From NCBI RefSeq assembly GCF_030270605.1, contig NZ_BSYJ01000002.1, positions 186,001 to 250,000 of the forward strand: 64,000 nucleotides of DNA. The letters are read 5' to 3'. Positions 17,663 through 26,958 of the stretch are shown here, piece after piece. The notes below the pieces were generated by a model that did not search any database, had not been told where the DNA came from, and worked only from the letters and a program-made list of their open reading frames with translations. The stretch comes from Biformimicrobium ophioploci (GTDB lineage: Bacteria; Pseudomonadota; Gammaproteobacteria; Pseudomonadales; Cellvibrionaceae). The stretch's first letter is position 1. Each line of letters opens with the position of its first letter. Made by a program: the position numbers and the translations under genes.

Positions 17663-18746
17663 TGAAGCGGAAGTGAATCACGTCGCCATCGGCAACGATG
17701 TAATCCTTGCCCTCGAGGCGCCACTTGCCCGCATCCTTCGCGCCCTGCTCGCCGTTGTGCTCGACATACTGGTCGTAGCCGATCACTTCTGCGCGAATAA
17801 AGCCCTTCTCGAAATCCGTGTGGATTTTGCCCGCCGCCTTTGGCGCGGTGGCTCCGACAGGGATGGTCCATGCACGTACTTCCTTCACGCCCGCGGTGAA
17901 GTAGGTGTGCAGGCCCAGCAGCTCGTAACCAGCGCGAATTACGCGGTTCAGGCCCGGCTCATCCATGCCCAGGTCTTCGAGGAATTCCTGCTTTTCCTCG
18001 TCGTCCAGTTCGGAAATCTCGGACTCGAGTTTGTTGCAGATCGGCACTACCACCGCGTTTTCGTTCTTGGCGATGGTGCGCACGGTGGACAGGTACGGGT
18101 TGTCCTCGAAGCCATCCTCATCGACGTTGGCGATGTACATGGTCGGCTTCACCGTCAGCAGGGTCAGCTCTTTCAGGTCCGCCAGTTCGTCGTCGCTCAG
18201 GCCGAAGGAACGCAGCGGCTTGGCCTCGTTCAGGTGTGGCAGGATCTTCTCCATCAGCGCCTTCATCTTGATGGCGTGCTTGTCCTGGCCCTTGGCCGCC
18301 TTGGCGAAGCGTGCCTGTGCTTTTTCCACGGTGTCCAGGTCTGCCAGCGCCAGCTCGGTGTTGATCACCTCGATGTCTGCGGCCGGGTCCACCTTGTTGG
18401 CCACGTGGATCACGTTGTCATTTTCGAAGCAGCGCACCACGTGCGCGATGGCGTCGGTCTCGCGGATGTTGGCCAGGAACTTGTTGCCCAGGCCCTCGCC
18501 CTTGGAGGCGCCCGCCACGAGGCCGGCAATGTCGGTGAACTCCATGGTGGTGGGCAGCACTTTCTGCGGGTTGACGATGGCCGCCAGCTTGTCGAGGCGC
18601 GGGTCCGGTACCGGTACCACACCGGCGTTCGGCTCAATGGTGCAGAACGGGAAATTTTCCGCGTCGATGCCGGCTTTGGTGAGTGCGTTGAAAAGGGTGG
18701 ACTTGCCCACGTTCGGCAGGCCCACGATGCCACATGTAAAACCCAT
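17655..18746 (-). CDS. ychF: Ribosome-associated ATPase YchF (OLA1 family)
   Basis: A 363-residue Obg-family P-loop protein that binds ATP in preference to GTP. The Walker A motif GLPNVGKST (9-17), the TIEPN switch segment and a C-terminal TGS domain ending in the typical [10 protein letters not shown] are present. Length is exactly the family norm. It follows pth by 13 bp in the conserved prs-rplY-pth-ychF order of Gammaproteobacteria. Confidence 0.97.
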   Translation of the reverse strand: MGFTCGIVGLPNVGKSTLFNALTKAGIDAENFPFCTIEPNAGVVPVPDPRLDKLAAIVNPQKVLPTTMEFTDIAGLVAGASKGEGLGNKFLANIRETDAIAHVVRCFENDNVIHVANKVDPAADIEVINTELALADLDTVEKAQARFAKAAKGQDKHAIKMKALMEKILPHLNEAKPLRSFGLSDDELADLKELTLLTVKPTMYIANVDEDGFEDNPYLSTVRTIAKNENAVVVPICNKLESEISELDDEEKQEFLEDLGMDEPGLNRVIRAGYELLGLHTYFTAGVKEVRAWTIPVGATAPKAAGKIHTDFEKGFIRAEVIGYDQYVEHNGEQGAKDAGKWRLEGKDYIVADGDVIHFRFNV

Positions 18747-18759
18747 GGTTTGTTCCTGT

Positions 18760-19353
18760 TTATTTGGTGTGCAGCTGCTTCATGGCTGCACTCCAGGCAC
18801 CGCTTACGGCGAGAGGCATGGTGTCGAGCGACTTTTCTATCGCATCGCCCAGCGCATCCTGCTCCGCAATCGGCGCGCGCTGTAAAACATAGTTGACCAC
18901 ATCGCGGGCATTGCCCGGGTGGCCGATGCCGAGGCGCAGCCGCATGAAATCACGACTGTTCGCCAATGCGCGAATGATGTCCTTCAAGCCGTTGTGCCCG
19001 CCGTGGCCGCCGCCGGCTTTCAGCCGTGCAACGCCTGCATCCAGGTCCAGCTCGTCGTGAGCCACCAGGATTGCCTGTGGCGGTATCTTGAAGAAGTTCG
19101 CCAGTGCGCCAACAGACTGGCCACTGCGATTCATATAAGTGGTGGGGATCAGCAGGCGTATGTCCTGGCCGTCGATACGGACACGGCAGGTCAGGCCTGA
19201 ATATTTTGCGTCGGGGGAAAGCTGCCCGCCAGAACGGCGGGCGAGCTCGGTGACAAAGTCTGCACCGGCATTGTGCCGGGTCCGGTCGTACTCGGGGCCG
19301 GGGTTACCCAGGCCCACGATCAACTGAATCGGCGTTTCCGGTGCTTTAGACAC
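18760..19353 (-). CDS. pth: Peptidyl-tRNA hydrolase
   Basis: A 197-residue cytosolic esterase that frees tRNA from dropped-off peptidyl-tRNA. The signature [17 protein letters not shown] (about 14-30) carries the catalytic His and neighbouring Asn; a second motif [15 protein letters not shown] lies near 112-126. Gene order and length are normal. It lies 27 bp after rplY. Confidence 0.97.
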   Translation of the reverse strand: MSKAPETPIQLIVGLGNPGPEYDRTRHNAGADFVTELARRSGGQLSPDAKYSGLTCRVRIDGQDIRLLIPTTYMNRSGQSVGALANFFKIPPQAILVAHDELDLDAGVARLKAGGGHGGHNGLKDIIRALANSRDFMRLRLGIGHPGNARDVVNYVLQRAPIAEQDALGDAIEKSLDTMPLAVSGAWSAAMKQLHTK

Positions 19354-19380
19354 TGTCTTTATCTACGGTCAAAGAGAATA

Positions 19381-20016
19381 TTACTCTTCGCCGCCTTCTT
19401 CGCCTTCAGCAGCTTCTTCGCCTTCAGCTTCAGCTTCTACCGCAGCGCGTGGCTTGTGGATGGAAGCAACAACCAGGTCGTGGTCGTGGGACAGGTCGGT
19501 GGACTCAACGCCTTCCGGCAGCTTCAGGTCGGAGATGTGCAGGTTGCCGTCCAGCTCAACGCCAGCCATGTCCACTTCGATGAACTCAGGCAGCTTGGAG
19601 GCCGGTGCAACAACGTCCAGCTCGGTCAGGGTGTGCTGGACAACGCCGCCAGCTTTCACGCCTGCACAAACGTCTTCGTTGATGAAGTGCAGCGGTACCT
19701 TCACGTGTACCTTGGTGTTGGCGGATACGCGCTGGAAGTCAGCGTGCAGGATCACAGCCTTGGCCGGGTGACGCTGCAGGTCACGCAGGATCACGGTTTC
19801 GGTCTTGCCGTCGATATCCAGGTTGATCACGGAAGCGTAGAAAGCATCGTTTTCCAGCTGCTTGACCAGGTCCTTGTGCACGAGGGAGATGGAAACCGGA
19901 TCCGCCTTGCCGCCGTAAACGACAGCCGGAACCAGACCTTCCAGGCGACGCAGGCGGCGGCTCGCACCTTTCCCTTCATCGCTGCGGAGTTTTGCAATAA
20001 CAGTAAAATCAGACAT
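19381..20016 (-). CDS. rplY: Ribosomal protein L25 (Ctc form)
   Basis: A 211-residue 5S rRNA-binding protein: N-terminal L25 domain starting SDFTVIAKLRSDEGKGASRRLRR, then the longer C-terminal CTC/TL5 domain and an acidic, Ala/Glu-rich tail. The start at 20016 follows a good GAGG site; the frame remains open upstream to 20079 but with no family similarity. It heads the rplY-pth-ychF-EamA operon here, since prs has been displaced upstream by a 2.4-kb insertion. Confidence 0.96.
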   Translation of the reverse strand: MSDFTVIAKLRSDEGKGASRRLRRLEGLVPAVVYGGKADPVSISLVHKDLVKQLENDAFYASVINLDIDGKTETVILRDLQRHPAKAVILHADFQRVSANTKVHVKVPLHFINEDVCAGVKAGGVVQHTLTELDVVAPASKLPEFIEVDMAGVELDGNLHISDLKLPEGVESTDLSHDHDLVVASIHKPRAAVEAEAEGEEAAEGEEGGEE

Positions 20017-20258
20017 GGTAAAAACCTCGGGTTGTCTGACCGGAGCTTCCTGCGACCTGGATGCCCCGGCATTTTTCAAACCCGGGCGCCGCAGCCGTAA
20101 AGGCGCGAATTGCCCGGAATAAAAGTAAAAACGCCCGAAGTGGTGCTGCGGCCGGGACCGGTCATCGCTATAGACTGACGGGTCTGGCGGGCACTCCGCT
20201 TCGAGCGGCGGCGTATTTTAAGGGAAACGGCGCGCAGATTAAAGAGCCATCAGCTTGT
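20017..20258. other. Interval between the epimerase and rplY
   Basis: No gene. Read on the minus strand it runs from the epimerase stop to the rplY ribosome site and must hold the rplY promoter or leader. A CCGGGCG/CGCCCG-type pairing with an A/T-rich middle around 20110-20140 could form a hairpin (terminator of the upstream pair or leader); this is weak. Confidence 0.35.
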
Positions 20259-21359
20259 TTAGATAGCCGTCAGGCCCCGAATATGCCCGGGACCCTCGAT
20301 ACCCAGCCCCGGGCTGTGATTCAGCTCGATGGACGGTCCGTCAAAACGGGTGGCCCCCGTGACCGCGTCGTACTGGCACAGGCCCGGCGCATCCAGATCG
20401 ATTTTCTGGATGCCTGCCCCGAATGCCGAGGTCAGGTGGGCTGCAGCGGCGGCGCTGATGCTGGTCTCCAGCATGCAGCCCATCATGCACTCCGCCCCGT
20501 AGAGCCTGGCGATCTGCGCGATCAGCAGCGCGCGGCTGAGGCCGCCGGCCTTCATCAGCTTGATATTGATGATGTCGGCGGCGCCCTGTTCCAGCAGGCG
20601 GATGGTCTGCATGGGGCTGAATACGCTCTCGTCCGCCATTACCGGCGCCGCGACCCGCTCGCGGATATAGCGCAGCCCGGCAATATCCTCCGCCGGCACC
20701 GGTTGCTCCAGCAGCTCCGGCACTATGTCGCGCTTCTCCAGTATCGCCAGCGCGCGCACCGTTTCCTTGGCGCTCCAGCCCTGGTTGATGTCCAGGCGCA
20801 GCTGGATGCCGTCGCCCACCGCCGCGTGCACAGCGGTAATGCGCTCCAGGTCTTCGGCAACATCGTTGCCCACTTTCAGTTTCAGGATTCGGTAGCCATT
20901 GGCGACCGCGTGGCTGGCGTCCGTCACCATTTTCTTGGGCGGGTTCACGCTGATGGTGAGGTCTGTCTGCAGGGGGCTGCCGTCGCCTCCGAACAGTTTG
21001 TACAGCGGCACCCCGAGGCTGCGTGCGCGCAGGTCGTAGAGGGCAATTTCCAGTGCTGCCTTGGCACTGTAGTTACCTTCGATGCCGCCGTGCAGGGTAT
21101 CCAGCAAGCCATTGAAGTCTTCCAGCGGGCGACCGATCAGCAGCGCGCTGAGCGGGTCGCGTATCACCCCCGCAATGGTATCCAGCGTTTCGCCGGTGAC
21201 CTTGGCGGTGGCCGGCGCCGCGCCCCAGCCACAACTGCCGTCATCCGTATGTATCGCGACCACGATGCTCTGCGCGCTGTTAACCTCGCGTACCGCCGTC
21301 TTGAACGGTGTGTGCAGTGGCACCTCGAGGCGGTAGAGGTCGATCGCGCGGATATCCAC
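20259..21359 (-). CDS. ykfB: L-Ala-D/L-Glu epimerase (enolase superfamily)
   Basis: A 366-residue dipeptide epimerase of murein-peptide recycling. The enolase-superfamily catalytic set is complete: Lys160 and Lys162 (LKLKVG), metal ligands Asp190 (LDINQ), Glu218 (LLEQP), Asp243 (MADES), and Lys267 (NIKLMK). The specificity motif DLDAP at 321-325 marks binding of the dipeptide ammonium group, as in the Bacillus subtilis YkfB and E. coli YcjG enzymes, and the numbering nearly coincides with theirs. It follows the NlpC/P60 gene by 21 bp. The symbol is by functional homology; ycjG/dgcA-type names are also used. Confidence 0.88.
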   Translation of the reverse strand: MDIRAIDLYRLEVPLHTPFKTAVREVNSAQSIVVAIHTDDGSCGWGAAPATAKVTGETLDTIAGVIRDPLSALLIGRPLEDFNGLLDTLHGGIEGNYSAKAALEIALYDLRARSLGVPLYKLFGGDGSPLQTDLTISVNPPKKMVTDASHAVANGYRILKLKVGNDVAEDLERITAVHAAVGDGIQLRLDINQGWSAKETVRALAILEKRDIVPELLEQPVPAEDIAGLRYIRERVAAPVMADESVFSPMQTIRLLEQGAADIINIKLMKAGGLSRALLIAQIARLYGAECMMGCMLETSISAAAAAHLTSAFGAGIQKIDLDAPGLCQYDAVTGATRFDGPSIELNHSPGLGIEGPGHIRGLTAI

Positions 21360-21380
21360 TCTGGTTCTCCGGGGCGGGGT

Positions 21381-22694
21381 TCAGGGCGCGGCGATGCGCT
21401 TGATGGAGGTGAGGCGATCGAGGTAGCTCTCTTCCTCGGTCGCATGCAGGGACAATAGCGGGGTCACCACCACGCCATTGATCTGTGCCTCGCTCAGGCG
21501 ACCGTCGCGATGTTCGATAAACGCGGTGGACAGGTCGTGGATCACGTAGGGCTCGCCGCGGTGTTCGCCCAGCAGGATCAGTACGTGCCCGGGCAGGTAG
21601 AGCAGGTCGCCGGGCAGGGCCTGCCGGATTGCAGCCAGCTTTTCCTCGTTGGAGGTGTCCTTGTCAAAGCGCACATTGATGCCGTATTCGGCATCGCCCT
21701 GCTGGCCGGAATTGCGCGGCATGATGGCGCCGCAGCTGCGGAAGATCTCGCTGACAAAACCGGTGCAGTCGCGGCTGTTGCCGCTGTGGCCCCAGCCGTA
21801 GCGTTCGCCCAGGAACTTGAATGCCTGGGTCAGGACATTGCGCCGGGTCAGTGGCAGTGGGCCGCGGCGTACATCCTGGTGCAGTGCGATCAGCGCCGGC
21901 TCCAGTGCCAGCGTACCCTTCCAGGAAATGGTGGGTAGTAATGCCACGCGGCTGGCGCAGCGATGCTGGCCGTGCAGCGTCGGTGGCAGGGTGTTTTCGT
22001 CCGCCTCCGGCAGGTGCGCGCCCATGTCCAGCTGCACTTCGCTGGTCTGCGGGTTTTCCGGGTTGTAGTTGGTAAAGGCCTTGGCACCGGTCACCACCAG
22101 CGCCTGGTCCGGGTGGCGGTAGGCGCCGATGTCCTGGCGCGTACAGGCCGCGACCGAGCGCCGGTGCACCCAGCCGCAGTAGTTGTAGCTGCGCACAAAC
22201 AGCCAGTGCTGGTCGGCGCTGCGGTGCAGTACCGCAAGCCCTTGCCCCGGAAAGAAGGCTGATTCCTGCATGCGGTCCAGGATCTGCACAGTGTCGTCAT
22301 CGAACACCGGGGTGTCAGCGGGGAAGCGGCGCAGGCTGGTGCGGCGCACCACCAGGCCGTAGGTCACCGGGTTGTCATCGGTGAGGTCATCCAGCGCCAG
22401 CTGGTCCTTCAGCGCCTGAATGTCTTCCTCGCTTACGCGGTTGCCATCGGCAAAGAAGCGGAACTTGGGGGTGGGGTGGCTGATGGACTCGATGATGGGC
22501 TTGAGTTCCTGCGCGGCGAAGGATTCCGGCAGGGTCAGGATATCCACCACACTGGCGCAAAGGTCTGTGACGGAGCGATTGAACGCCGCGAGCTCACTGC
22601 CTTCCAGCAGTGGCGTGTCCGGCTCGGGACACTTGTCCAGCCAGAACTCGGCGAGATTGGTTTCGCTGTCGCAGTCCGGGATTTGTGGGCCCAT
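21381..22694 (-). CDS. SH3/NlpC-P60 peptidase, YkfC-like gamma-D-Glu-diaminoacid endopeptidase
   Basis: A 437-residue protein. The N-terminal two thirds contain SH3b-like segments (VRRTSLRRFPADTPVF, ARTPV-like), and the C-terminal NlpC/P60 domain has catalytic Cys about 310 in SRDCTGFV, His about 370 in LPGHVLILLG and His about 386 in VIHDL. The combination with the Ala-Glu epimerase directly downstream matches the ykfC-ykfB murein-tripeptide breakdown pair. No clear signal peptide is visible, which fits a cytoplasmic recycling role, though the N-terminal part is long for YkfC. Confidence 0.82.
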   Translation of the reverse strand: MGPQIPDCDSETNLAEFWLDKCPEPDTPLLEGSELAAFNRSVTDLCASVVDILTLPESFAAQELKPIIESISHPTPKFRFFADGNRVSEEDIQALKDQLALDDLTDDNPVTYGLVVRRTSLRRFPADTPVFDDDTVQILDRMQESAFFPGQGLAVLHRSADQHWLFVRSYNYCGWVHRRSVAACTRQDIGAYRHPDQALVVTGAKAFTNYNPENPQTSEVQLDMGAHLPEADENTLPPTLHGQHRCASRVALLPTISWKGTLALEPALIALHQDVRRGPLPLTRRNVLTQAFKFLGERYGWGHSGNSRDCTGFVSEIFRSCGAIMPRNSGQQGDAEYGINVRFDKDTSNEEKLAAIRQALPGDLLYLPGHVLILLGEHRGEPYVIHDLSTAFIEHRDGRLSEAQINGVVVTPLLSLHATEEESYLDRLTSIKRIAAP

Positions 22695-22721
22695 ATAAGT
22701 CGCTGTAGGTTTGGGACGAAT

Positions 22722-22873
22722 GGGGTCAGAGCTTTGGCTCTGACCCCATTTCTATTATAGGGGTCAGAGCTAGCGCTCTGACCCCATAAGTCGATATCCC
22801 CGCAGGGGTCAGAGCTTGCGCTCTGACTCCTTCAATCCTTGACTATTGGGGTCAGAACCTAAGTTCTGACCCC
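22722..22873. repeat. GGGGTCAGAGC palindrome cluster, 4 copies
   Basis: Copies at 22722-22747 (loop TTTG), 22760-22785 (TAGC), 22805-22830 (TTGC, right arm ACTCC) and 22848-22873 (GAAC/GTTC arms, loop CTAA). They lie just 3' of prs, spaced 38, 45 and 43 bp. Confidence 0.96.
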
Positions 22874-22885
22874 ATTAATCCGTCC

Positions 22886-23830
22886 TCAAGTCCGGAACAT
22901 CGCACTCAGCGATTCTTCATTACTGATCCGGCGCACCGCTTCCGCCAGCATGGAAGACAGGGTCAGCTGGCGGATCTTGGCGCACTGCTCCGGCTTGTCG
23001 CCCAGCGGGATGGAGTCGGTGACCACCAGCTCGTCCATCACGGAGTTGTTGAGGTTGTCGATCGCCGCACCGGACAGCACCGGGTGGGTACAGTAGGCAA
23101 CCACCTTGGTGGCGCCGTGATCTTTCAGGGCCTTGGCCGCGTTGCACAGGGTGCCGGCGGTATCCACCATGTCGTCCACCAGCAGACAGGTGCGACCTTC
23201 CACATCACCGATGATATTCATGACCTCGGCTACGTTGGCGGCCGGGCGACGTTTGTCGATGATCGCCAGTTCGCATTCCAGGCTCTTGGCCACGGCGCGG
23301 GCGCGCACAACACCGCCGATATCGGGGGAAACCACCACCAGGTTCTCGTAGCTCTGGCGCTCGATATCGTCCAGCAGCACGGAAGAGCCGTACACGTTAT
23401 CCACCGGTACATCGAAGAAGCCCTGGATCTGCTCAGCGTGCAGGTCCACGGTCAGTACGCGGTCGATGCCCACGCTCACCATCATGTCCGCAACTACCTT
23501 GGCGGAAATCGGCACGCGCTGGGAACGCACGCGGCGATCCTGGCGCGCATAGCCGAAGTAGGGCACCACCGCGGTGACGCGGCCCGCGGAGGCACGGCGC
23601 AGGCCGTCCACCAGCAGGATCAGTTCCATCAGGTTGCGGTTGGTCGGCTGGCAGGTGGACTGCACCACGAATACATCGCGACCGCGCACGTTGTCGGTGA
23701 TCTCGACGGCAATTTCACCGTCAGAGAAGCGTTTGACTATTGCCTCCCCGATCGGGATGGCGAGACGATCAACAATTTTCTGGGCAAGTTCCGGGTTGGC
23801 ATTCCCCGTAAAGACCATTAAGTCAGACAC
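22886..23830 (-). CDS. prs: Ribose-phosphate pyrophosphokinase
   Basis: A 314-residue enzyme making PRPP from ribose-5-phosphate and ATP. It has the class I hallmarks: [10 protein letters not shown] near 35-44, the ATP loop [10 protein letters not shown] near 95-104, the [16 protein letters not shown] catalytic segment near 128-143 and the PRPP-binding [12 protein letters not shown] near 216-227. In related genomes prs is directly followed by rplY; here palindromes and the YkfC/YkfB pair intervene. Confidence 0.97.
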   Translation of the reverse strand: MSDLMVFTGNANPELAQKIVDRLAIPIGEAIVKRFSDGEIAVEITDNVRGRDVFVVQSTCQPTNRNLMELILLVDGLRRASAGRVTAVVPYFGYARQDRRVRSQRVPISAKVVADMMVSVGIDRVLTVDLHAEQIQGFFDVPVDNVYGSSVLLDDIERQSYENLVVVSPDIGGVVRARAVAKSLECELAIIDKRRPAANVAEVMNIIGDVEGRTCLLVDDMVDTAGTLCNAAKALKDHGATKVVAYCTHPVLSGAAIDNLNNSVMDELVVTDSIPLGDKPEQCAKIRQLTLSSMLAEAVRRISNEESLSAMFRT

Positions 23831-24258
23831 TGGTGGATCCTGGCTGGTTTGGTTGATAGGAAAGAGTTTAGCCCGATGTTGGCGAAGAACTGGCCGCCAC
23901 CCGGACTCGTCGGGCGCGATTATGACGGATTTTCAACAAGAATTCGCGACCAATTGTGCCGCCGGAAAAAATTGCAGATCGGGCAACGCGGGAAGGGTGC
24001 GAACCGGGCTGAATACGGCGTGTGCCGCCTCCAATTCCGTTGTGGTTCGATCGTGCCATCTAAGCTTTCCACAGGCGTGGGTCACCGGCCCCCGGATTAC
24101 CCCCAGAAGTAGTGGATCAAGTTGTGGATAACTGGTTGAAAGCCGAGCCCAAGGCACAGCATTCGGGTGCTGCAGCAAAGTGTCGCAAAATTATACTGAC
24201 GCTGGCTGGCGCACCTGCCGGGGCCGGCGTCACTGACCGAGCCTGAGTGAGGTAACAG
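23831..24258. other. Divergent intergenic region between prs and the YqjD-like gene
   Basis: 428 bp with no credible gene. It must contain the prs promoter (minus) and the promoter of the 24259 gene (plus), for which TATACT at 24192-24197 is a possible -10. A perfect DnaA-box sequence, TGTGGATAA (24123-24131), and a near match TTTCCACA at about 24065 are present but may be chance. No family palindromes are found here. Confidence 0.45.
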
Positions 24259-24588
24259 ATGGCAACGAAAGAAGAAATGAAAGCGGAAATCGAGGAGCTG
24301 CGGGCAGAGTTGGAGGCGCTGCAGGGTAAGTCGCGTTCTTCCAGCGTGGCCGATGCGAAGGCGGCGGTCGAGGGCATGAGTGCCGATGTGAAAGCGCGCC
24401 TGCAGGAAAAGGCGAGTGACATGCGATCCGCGGTCGACGAAATTGTAGAGGAGTTGGGTGAGCGCGATGCGCGCCTGAAAAAACAGCTCAGGAATGCCTA
24501 CGACGAATTTGAGCAGGACATCCAGAACACCAAACCTACCACCCTGCTGGCGGTGTTCGCACTCGGCTTCCTGTTGGGCAGGCTCTAG
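24259..24588 (+). CDS. DUF883/ElaB-YqjD-like membrane-tail protein
   Basis: A 109-residue protein: long charged helix with coiled-coil potential (residues 1-85) and a C-terminal hydrophobic anchor TTLLAVFALGFLLGRL. This is the plan of the ElaB/YqjD/DUF883 group, inner-membrane tail-anchored proteins some of which bind ribosomes in stationary phase. The partner gene 15 bp downstream resembles YqjE-type proteins, which strengthens the family assignment. Confidence 0.68.
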   Translation: MATKEEMKAEIEELRAELEALQGKSRSSSVADAKAAVEGMSADVKARLQEKASDMRSAVDEIVEELGERDARLKKQLRNAYDEFEQDIQNTKPTTLLAVFALGFLLGRL

Positions 24589-24603
24589 GCTGGGGATATT
24601 GCG

Positions 24604-25065
24604 ATGAGTGATTCCGTAATGAAATTACAGCTGGTGGCGCGTGCAGAAATGGCGCTGCTGAAAGCGCAGACAAGGCAGTCCGCGCGGCGTGCTGTGTGGA
24701 TGGTGATCGGCGGCATCTTTGCGTTGATCGGACTTGCGATGCTGGCCTTTGCGGCCTACCTCTCCATGAAAGACGCGCTTGGCGAAAACTGGGCGGCCGT
24801 GTGCGTTGCCGCAATCGCGTTCGTGCTTGCCCTGGTGCTGGTACTGATAGGGCGCGGCCAGAGTCAGCCTTCGGAAGAGGAGCGGCTGGCGCGGCAAATC
24901 CGGGATATGGCCTATGCCGAACTGGATAAGGACATACAGCAGGTGCGTAACCTGTTTGGCTCCGGCAGCACTGACAGCAGCCTTGGTCTTGCGGGCCTCA
25001 GCAGCATCGGACCGCTGCTGGATCTTGGGCTGGGGCTTTACCGGCGCAAGAAAAAGCGGGGGTAA
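24604..25065 (+). CDS. Phage-holin-like (DUF1469/YqjE-type) membrane protein
   Basis: A 153-residue protein with two membrane segments (about 31-53, MVIGGIFALIGLAMLAFAAY, and 63-80, WAAVCVAAIAFVLALVLVL) and a basic C-terminus RRKKKRG. The length and topology fit the DUF1469 'phage holin family' proteins that accompany DUF883/YqjD genes in proteobacterial chromosomes; it need not be phage-derived. The first palindrome of the next cluster begins 6 bp after its stop. Confidence 0.68.
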   Translation: MSDSVMKLQLVARAEMALLKAQTRQSARRAVWMVIGGIFALIGLAMLAFAAYLSMKDALGENWAAVCVAAIAFVLALVLVLIGRGQSQPSEEERLARQIRDMAYAELDKDIQQVRNLFGSGSTDSSLGLAGLSSIGPLLDLGLGLYRRKKKRG

Positions 25066-25070
25066 CGCTT

Positions 25071-25132
25071 GGGGTCAGAGCGTAAGCTCTGACCCCTGGG
25101 ATGAAAGGGGTCAGAACCAAAGTTCTGACCCC
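25071..25132. repeat. GGGGTCAGAGC palindrome pair
   Basis: Copies at 25071-25096 (loop GTAA) and 25107-25132 (GAAC/GTTC arms, loop CAAA), only 10 bp apart. The second copy keeps the downstream peroxidase frame open upstream of its real start. Confidence 0.96.
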
Positions 25133-25163
25133 ATTAATTCAAAAAACAGGGAGTTTGTGTGCC

Positions 25164-26762
25164 ATGAAGGCGGGGATAGGTTGTCTACTTGCTTCAGTTT
25201 TAATTTTTAACGGCATTAATGCCAGTGCGACCTCTCTCGATGAATACCGGTCCTACGACGGCACGGGAAACAATCTGGTTCAACCACAATTCGGTGCAGT
25301 CGGTGGCAAACTGCTGCGGCTGGTTGCGCCCGCCTATTCCGATGGGGTCAGTGCGCCTTCCGGTAGCTTGCGTCCAACCCCCAGAGTAATAAGCAATGCG
25401 CTCTGCCAGCAGGTTGCGCCGCGGCCGGACGGCAGTGGATACACAAGCATGTTATTCCAATGGGGTCAGTTTCTGGACCACGACCTTTCGTTGACAACTG
25501 CAGGTGAAGAGGCTGTCCCGATTCCCATACCGCTCGCTGATCCGATATTTCCACAGGGGGCATCCATCCAGTTCCGCCGGTCTGTTTTCGATCCGGAAAC
25601 GGGAAGTGTGGATACGCCCAGGCAGCAACTCAACGAGGTGACTGCGTTTATCGATGCATCCCAGGTCTACGGTTCGGATATGGTACGTGCCACTGCTTTA
25701 CGTACAAATGACGGTACGGGCATGCTGGATACCAGTCGCTTCGACTTGCTCCCTTTCAACACCTATGGCCTGCCAAACGATGGCGGGCCTGATGCAGATT
25801 TTTATGTGGCCGGGGATATCCGGGCCAATGAACAGGTGGGCCTTACCGCGCTGCATGTGCTGTTTGTGCGCGAGCATAACCGCCTGGCAAGGAATATTCG
25901 TCGAAGTGACAGTAGCCTCTCTGGAGAGGAGATCTATCAGTATGCACGCGCGTTGGTCGGTGCGCAGATGCAGGTAATTACCTATAAGGAATTCCTGCCC
26001 GCGGTGCTGGGGCAGGGCAGTCTCGCACCATATGTTCAATATTCACCGTCGACAGACCCGGGGATTGCGAACGTGTTTTCGACAGCTGCCTTCCGTTTTG
26101 GGCACAGTATGCTCGGCAGTGACCTATTGCGGCTGAAAAATAATGGTGGATCCATACCTGAGGGGAACCTGAGCCTGCGCGATGCATTTTTTACCCGCTT
26201 TGAGCTGAATCCGGAGTCGGGAAAGGGTATCGAACCGCTATTGCGGGGGCTTGCTTCACAGGTTGCCCAATCAGTCGATACAAGGGTAGTGGACGGCGTC
26301 AGGAACTTCCTGTTTGGCTTGCCGGGGCAGGGCGGGTTTGACCTTGCAGCGCTGAACATCCAGCGCGGCAGAGATCATGGACTGGCTGGCTACAATGCGG
26401 TGCGGGTTGCACTCGGGTTGGCACCGGCAAGCGATTACGAGGATATCAGCAGTGACCCAGAAGTGAGCGCCCTTTTACGTCAGGTTTATGGCGCCGGCAA
26501 CGCGAGTCAGGTGGATCTCTGGATCGCTGGGTTGGCAGAAGATCCGTTGCCCGGTGCAATTGTCGGTCCGCTGTTCCATCAGATCATCCGCGACCAGTTC
26601 GAAAGGCTGAGGGATGGTGACCGATTCTGGTATCAGCGAGTGTTTAGCGGGGAGACTTTACAGGAACTTGAAAATACAACCCTGGCGAAAATAATTAGTC
26701 GCAATACGCGGATTTTGCCTAAAGAACTGAATGAAAATGTTTTTCTTAATGGATGGCGATGA
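25164..26762 (+). CDS. Secreted animal-type haem peroxidase
   Basis: A 532-residue member of the peroxidase-cyclooxygenase superfamily (bacterial peroxidasin-like). ATG 25164 follows AGGGAG and gives a signal peptide ending near NASATS. The distal haem His106 lies in FQWGQFLDHD, the proximal His314 in AFRFGHSML, and the family segments VREHNRLA (235-242) and LNIQRGRDHGL are intact. Such bacterial enzymes use H2O2 to oxidise halides or phenols and are usually exported. It stands alone between palindrome clusters and beside a sulfatase, in DNA inserted between prs and ispE. Confidence 0.92.
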   Translation: MKAGIGCLLASVLIFNGINASATSLDEYRSYDGTGNNLVQPQFGAVGGKLLRLVAPAYSDGVSAPSGSLRPTPRVISNALCQQVAPRPDGSGYTSMLFQWGQFLDHDLSLTTAGEEAVPIPIPLADPIFPQGASIQFRRSVFDPETGSVDTPRQQLNEVTAFIDASQVYGSDMVRATALRTNDGTGMLDTSRFDLLPFNTYGLPNDGGPDADFYVAGDIRANEQVGLTALHVLFVREHNRLARNIRRSDSSLSGEEIYQYARALVGAQMQVITYKEFLPAVLGQGSLAPYVQYSPSTDPGIANVFSTAAFRFGHSMLGSDLLRLKNNGGSIPEGNLSLRDAFFTRFELNPESGKGIEPLLRGLASQVAQSVDTRVVDGVRNFLFGLPGQGGFDLAALNIQRGRDHGLAGYNAVRVALGLAPASDYEDISSDPEVSALLRQVYGAGNASQVDLWIAGLAEDPLPGAIVGPLFHQIIRDQFERLRDGDRFWYQRVFSGETLQELENTTLAKIISRNTRILPKELNENVFLNGWR

Positions 26763-26763
26763 A

Positions 26764-26945
26764 AGGGGCCAGAGCCAAGATAATTGGGGTCAGAACCAAA
26801 GTTCTGACTCCGCAAATCTGCCGGGAAGTAAAAAAGGGTCAGAGCGCGAGCTCTGAGCTCTGGGATGAAAGGGGCCAGAACCAAAGTTCTGACCCCATAA
26901 ATCTGCCGGGAAACATATAGGGGTCAGAGCTATGGCTCTGAACCC
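26764..26945. repeat. GGGGTCAGAGC palindrome cluster, 3 copies and partial ones
   Basis: A lone left arm at about 26765 with the tail CCAAGATAATT; copies 26786-26811 (GAAC arms, loop CAAA), 26871-26896 (GAAC, CAAA, one arm change) and 26920-26945 (loop TATG); and a truncated copy from 26836. The linker AAATCTGCCGGGAA occurs twice here and again at 28.6 kb. The TATG loop supplies a false ATG in frame with the sulfatase. Confidence 0.95.
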
Positions 26946-26958
26946 ATGGGTAATCCGC

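Noticed and set aside
24123-24131. DnaA box suggesting a replication origin
   Set aside because: One perfect and one imperfect 9-mer with no AT-rich unwinding region, dnaA, dnaN or partition genes nearby.
24604-25065. Prophage remnant, from the holin-like protein
   Set aside because: DUF1469 proteins paired with YqjD/DUF883 are ordinary chromosomal genes and no other phage gene is seen.
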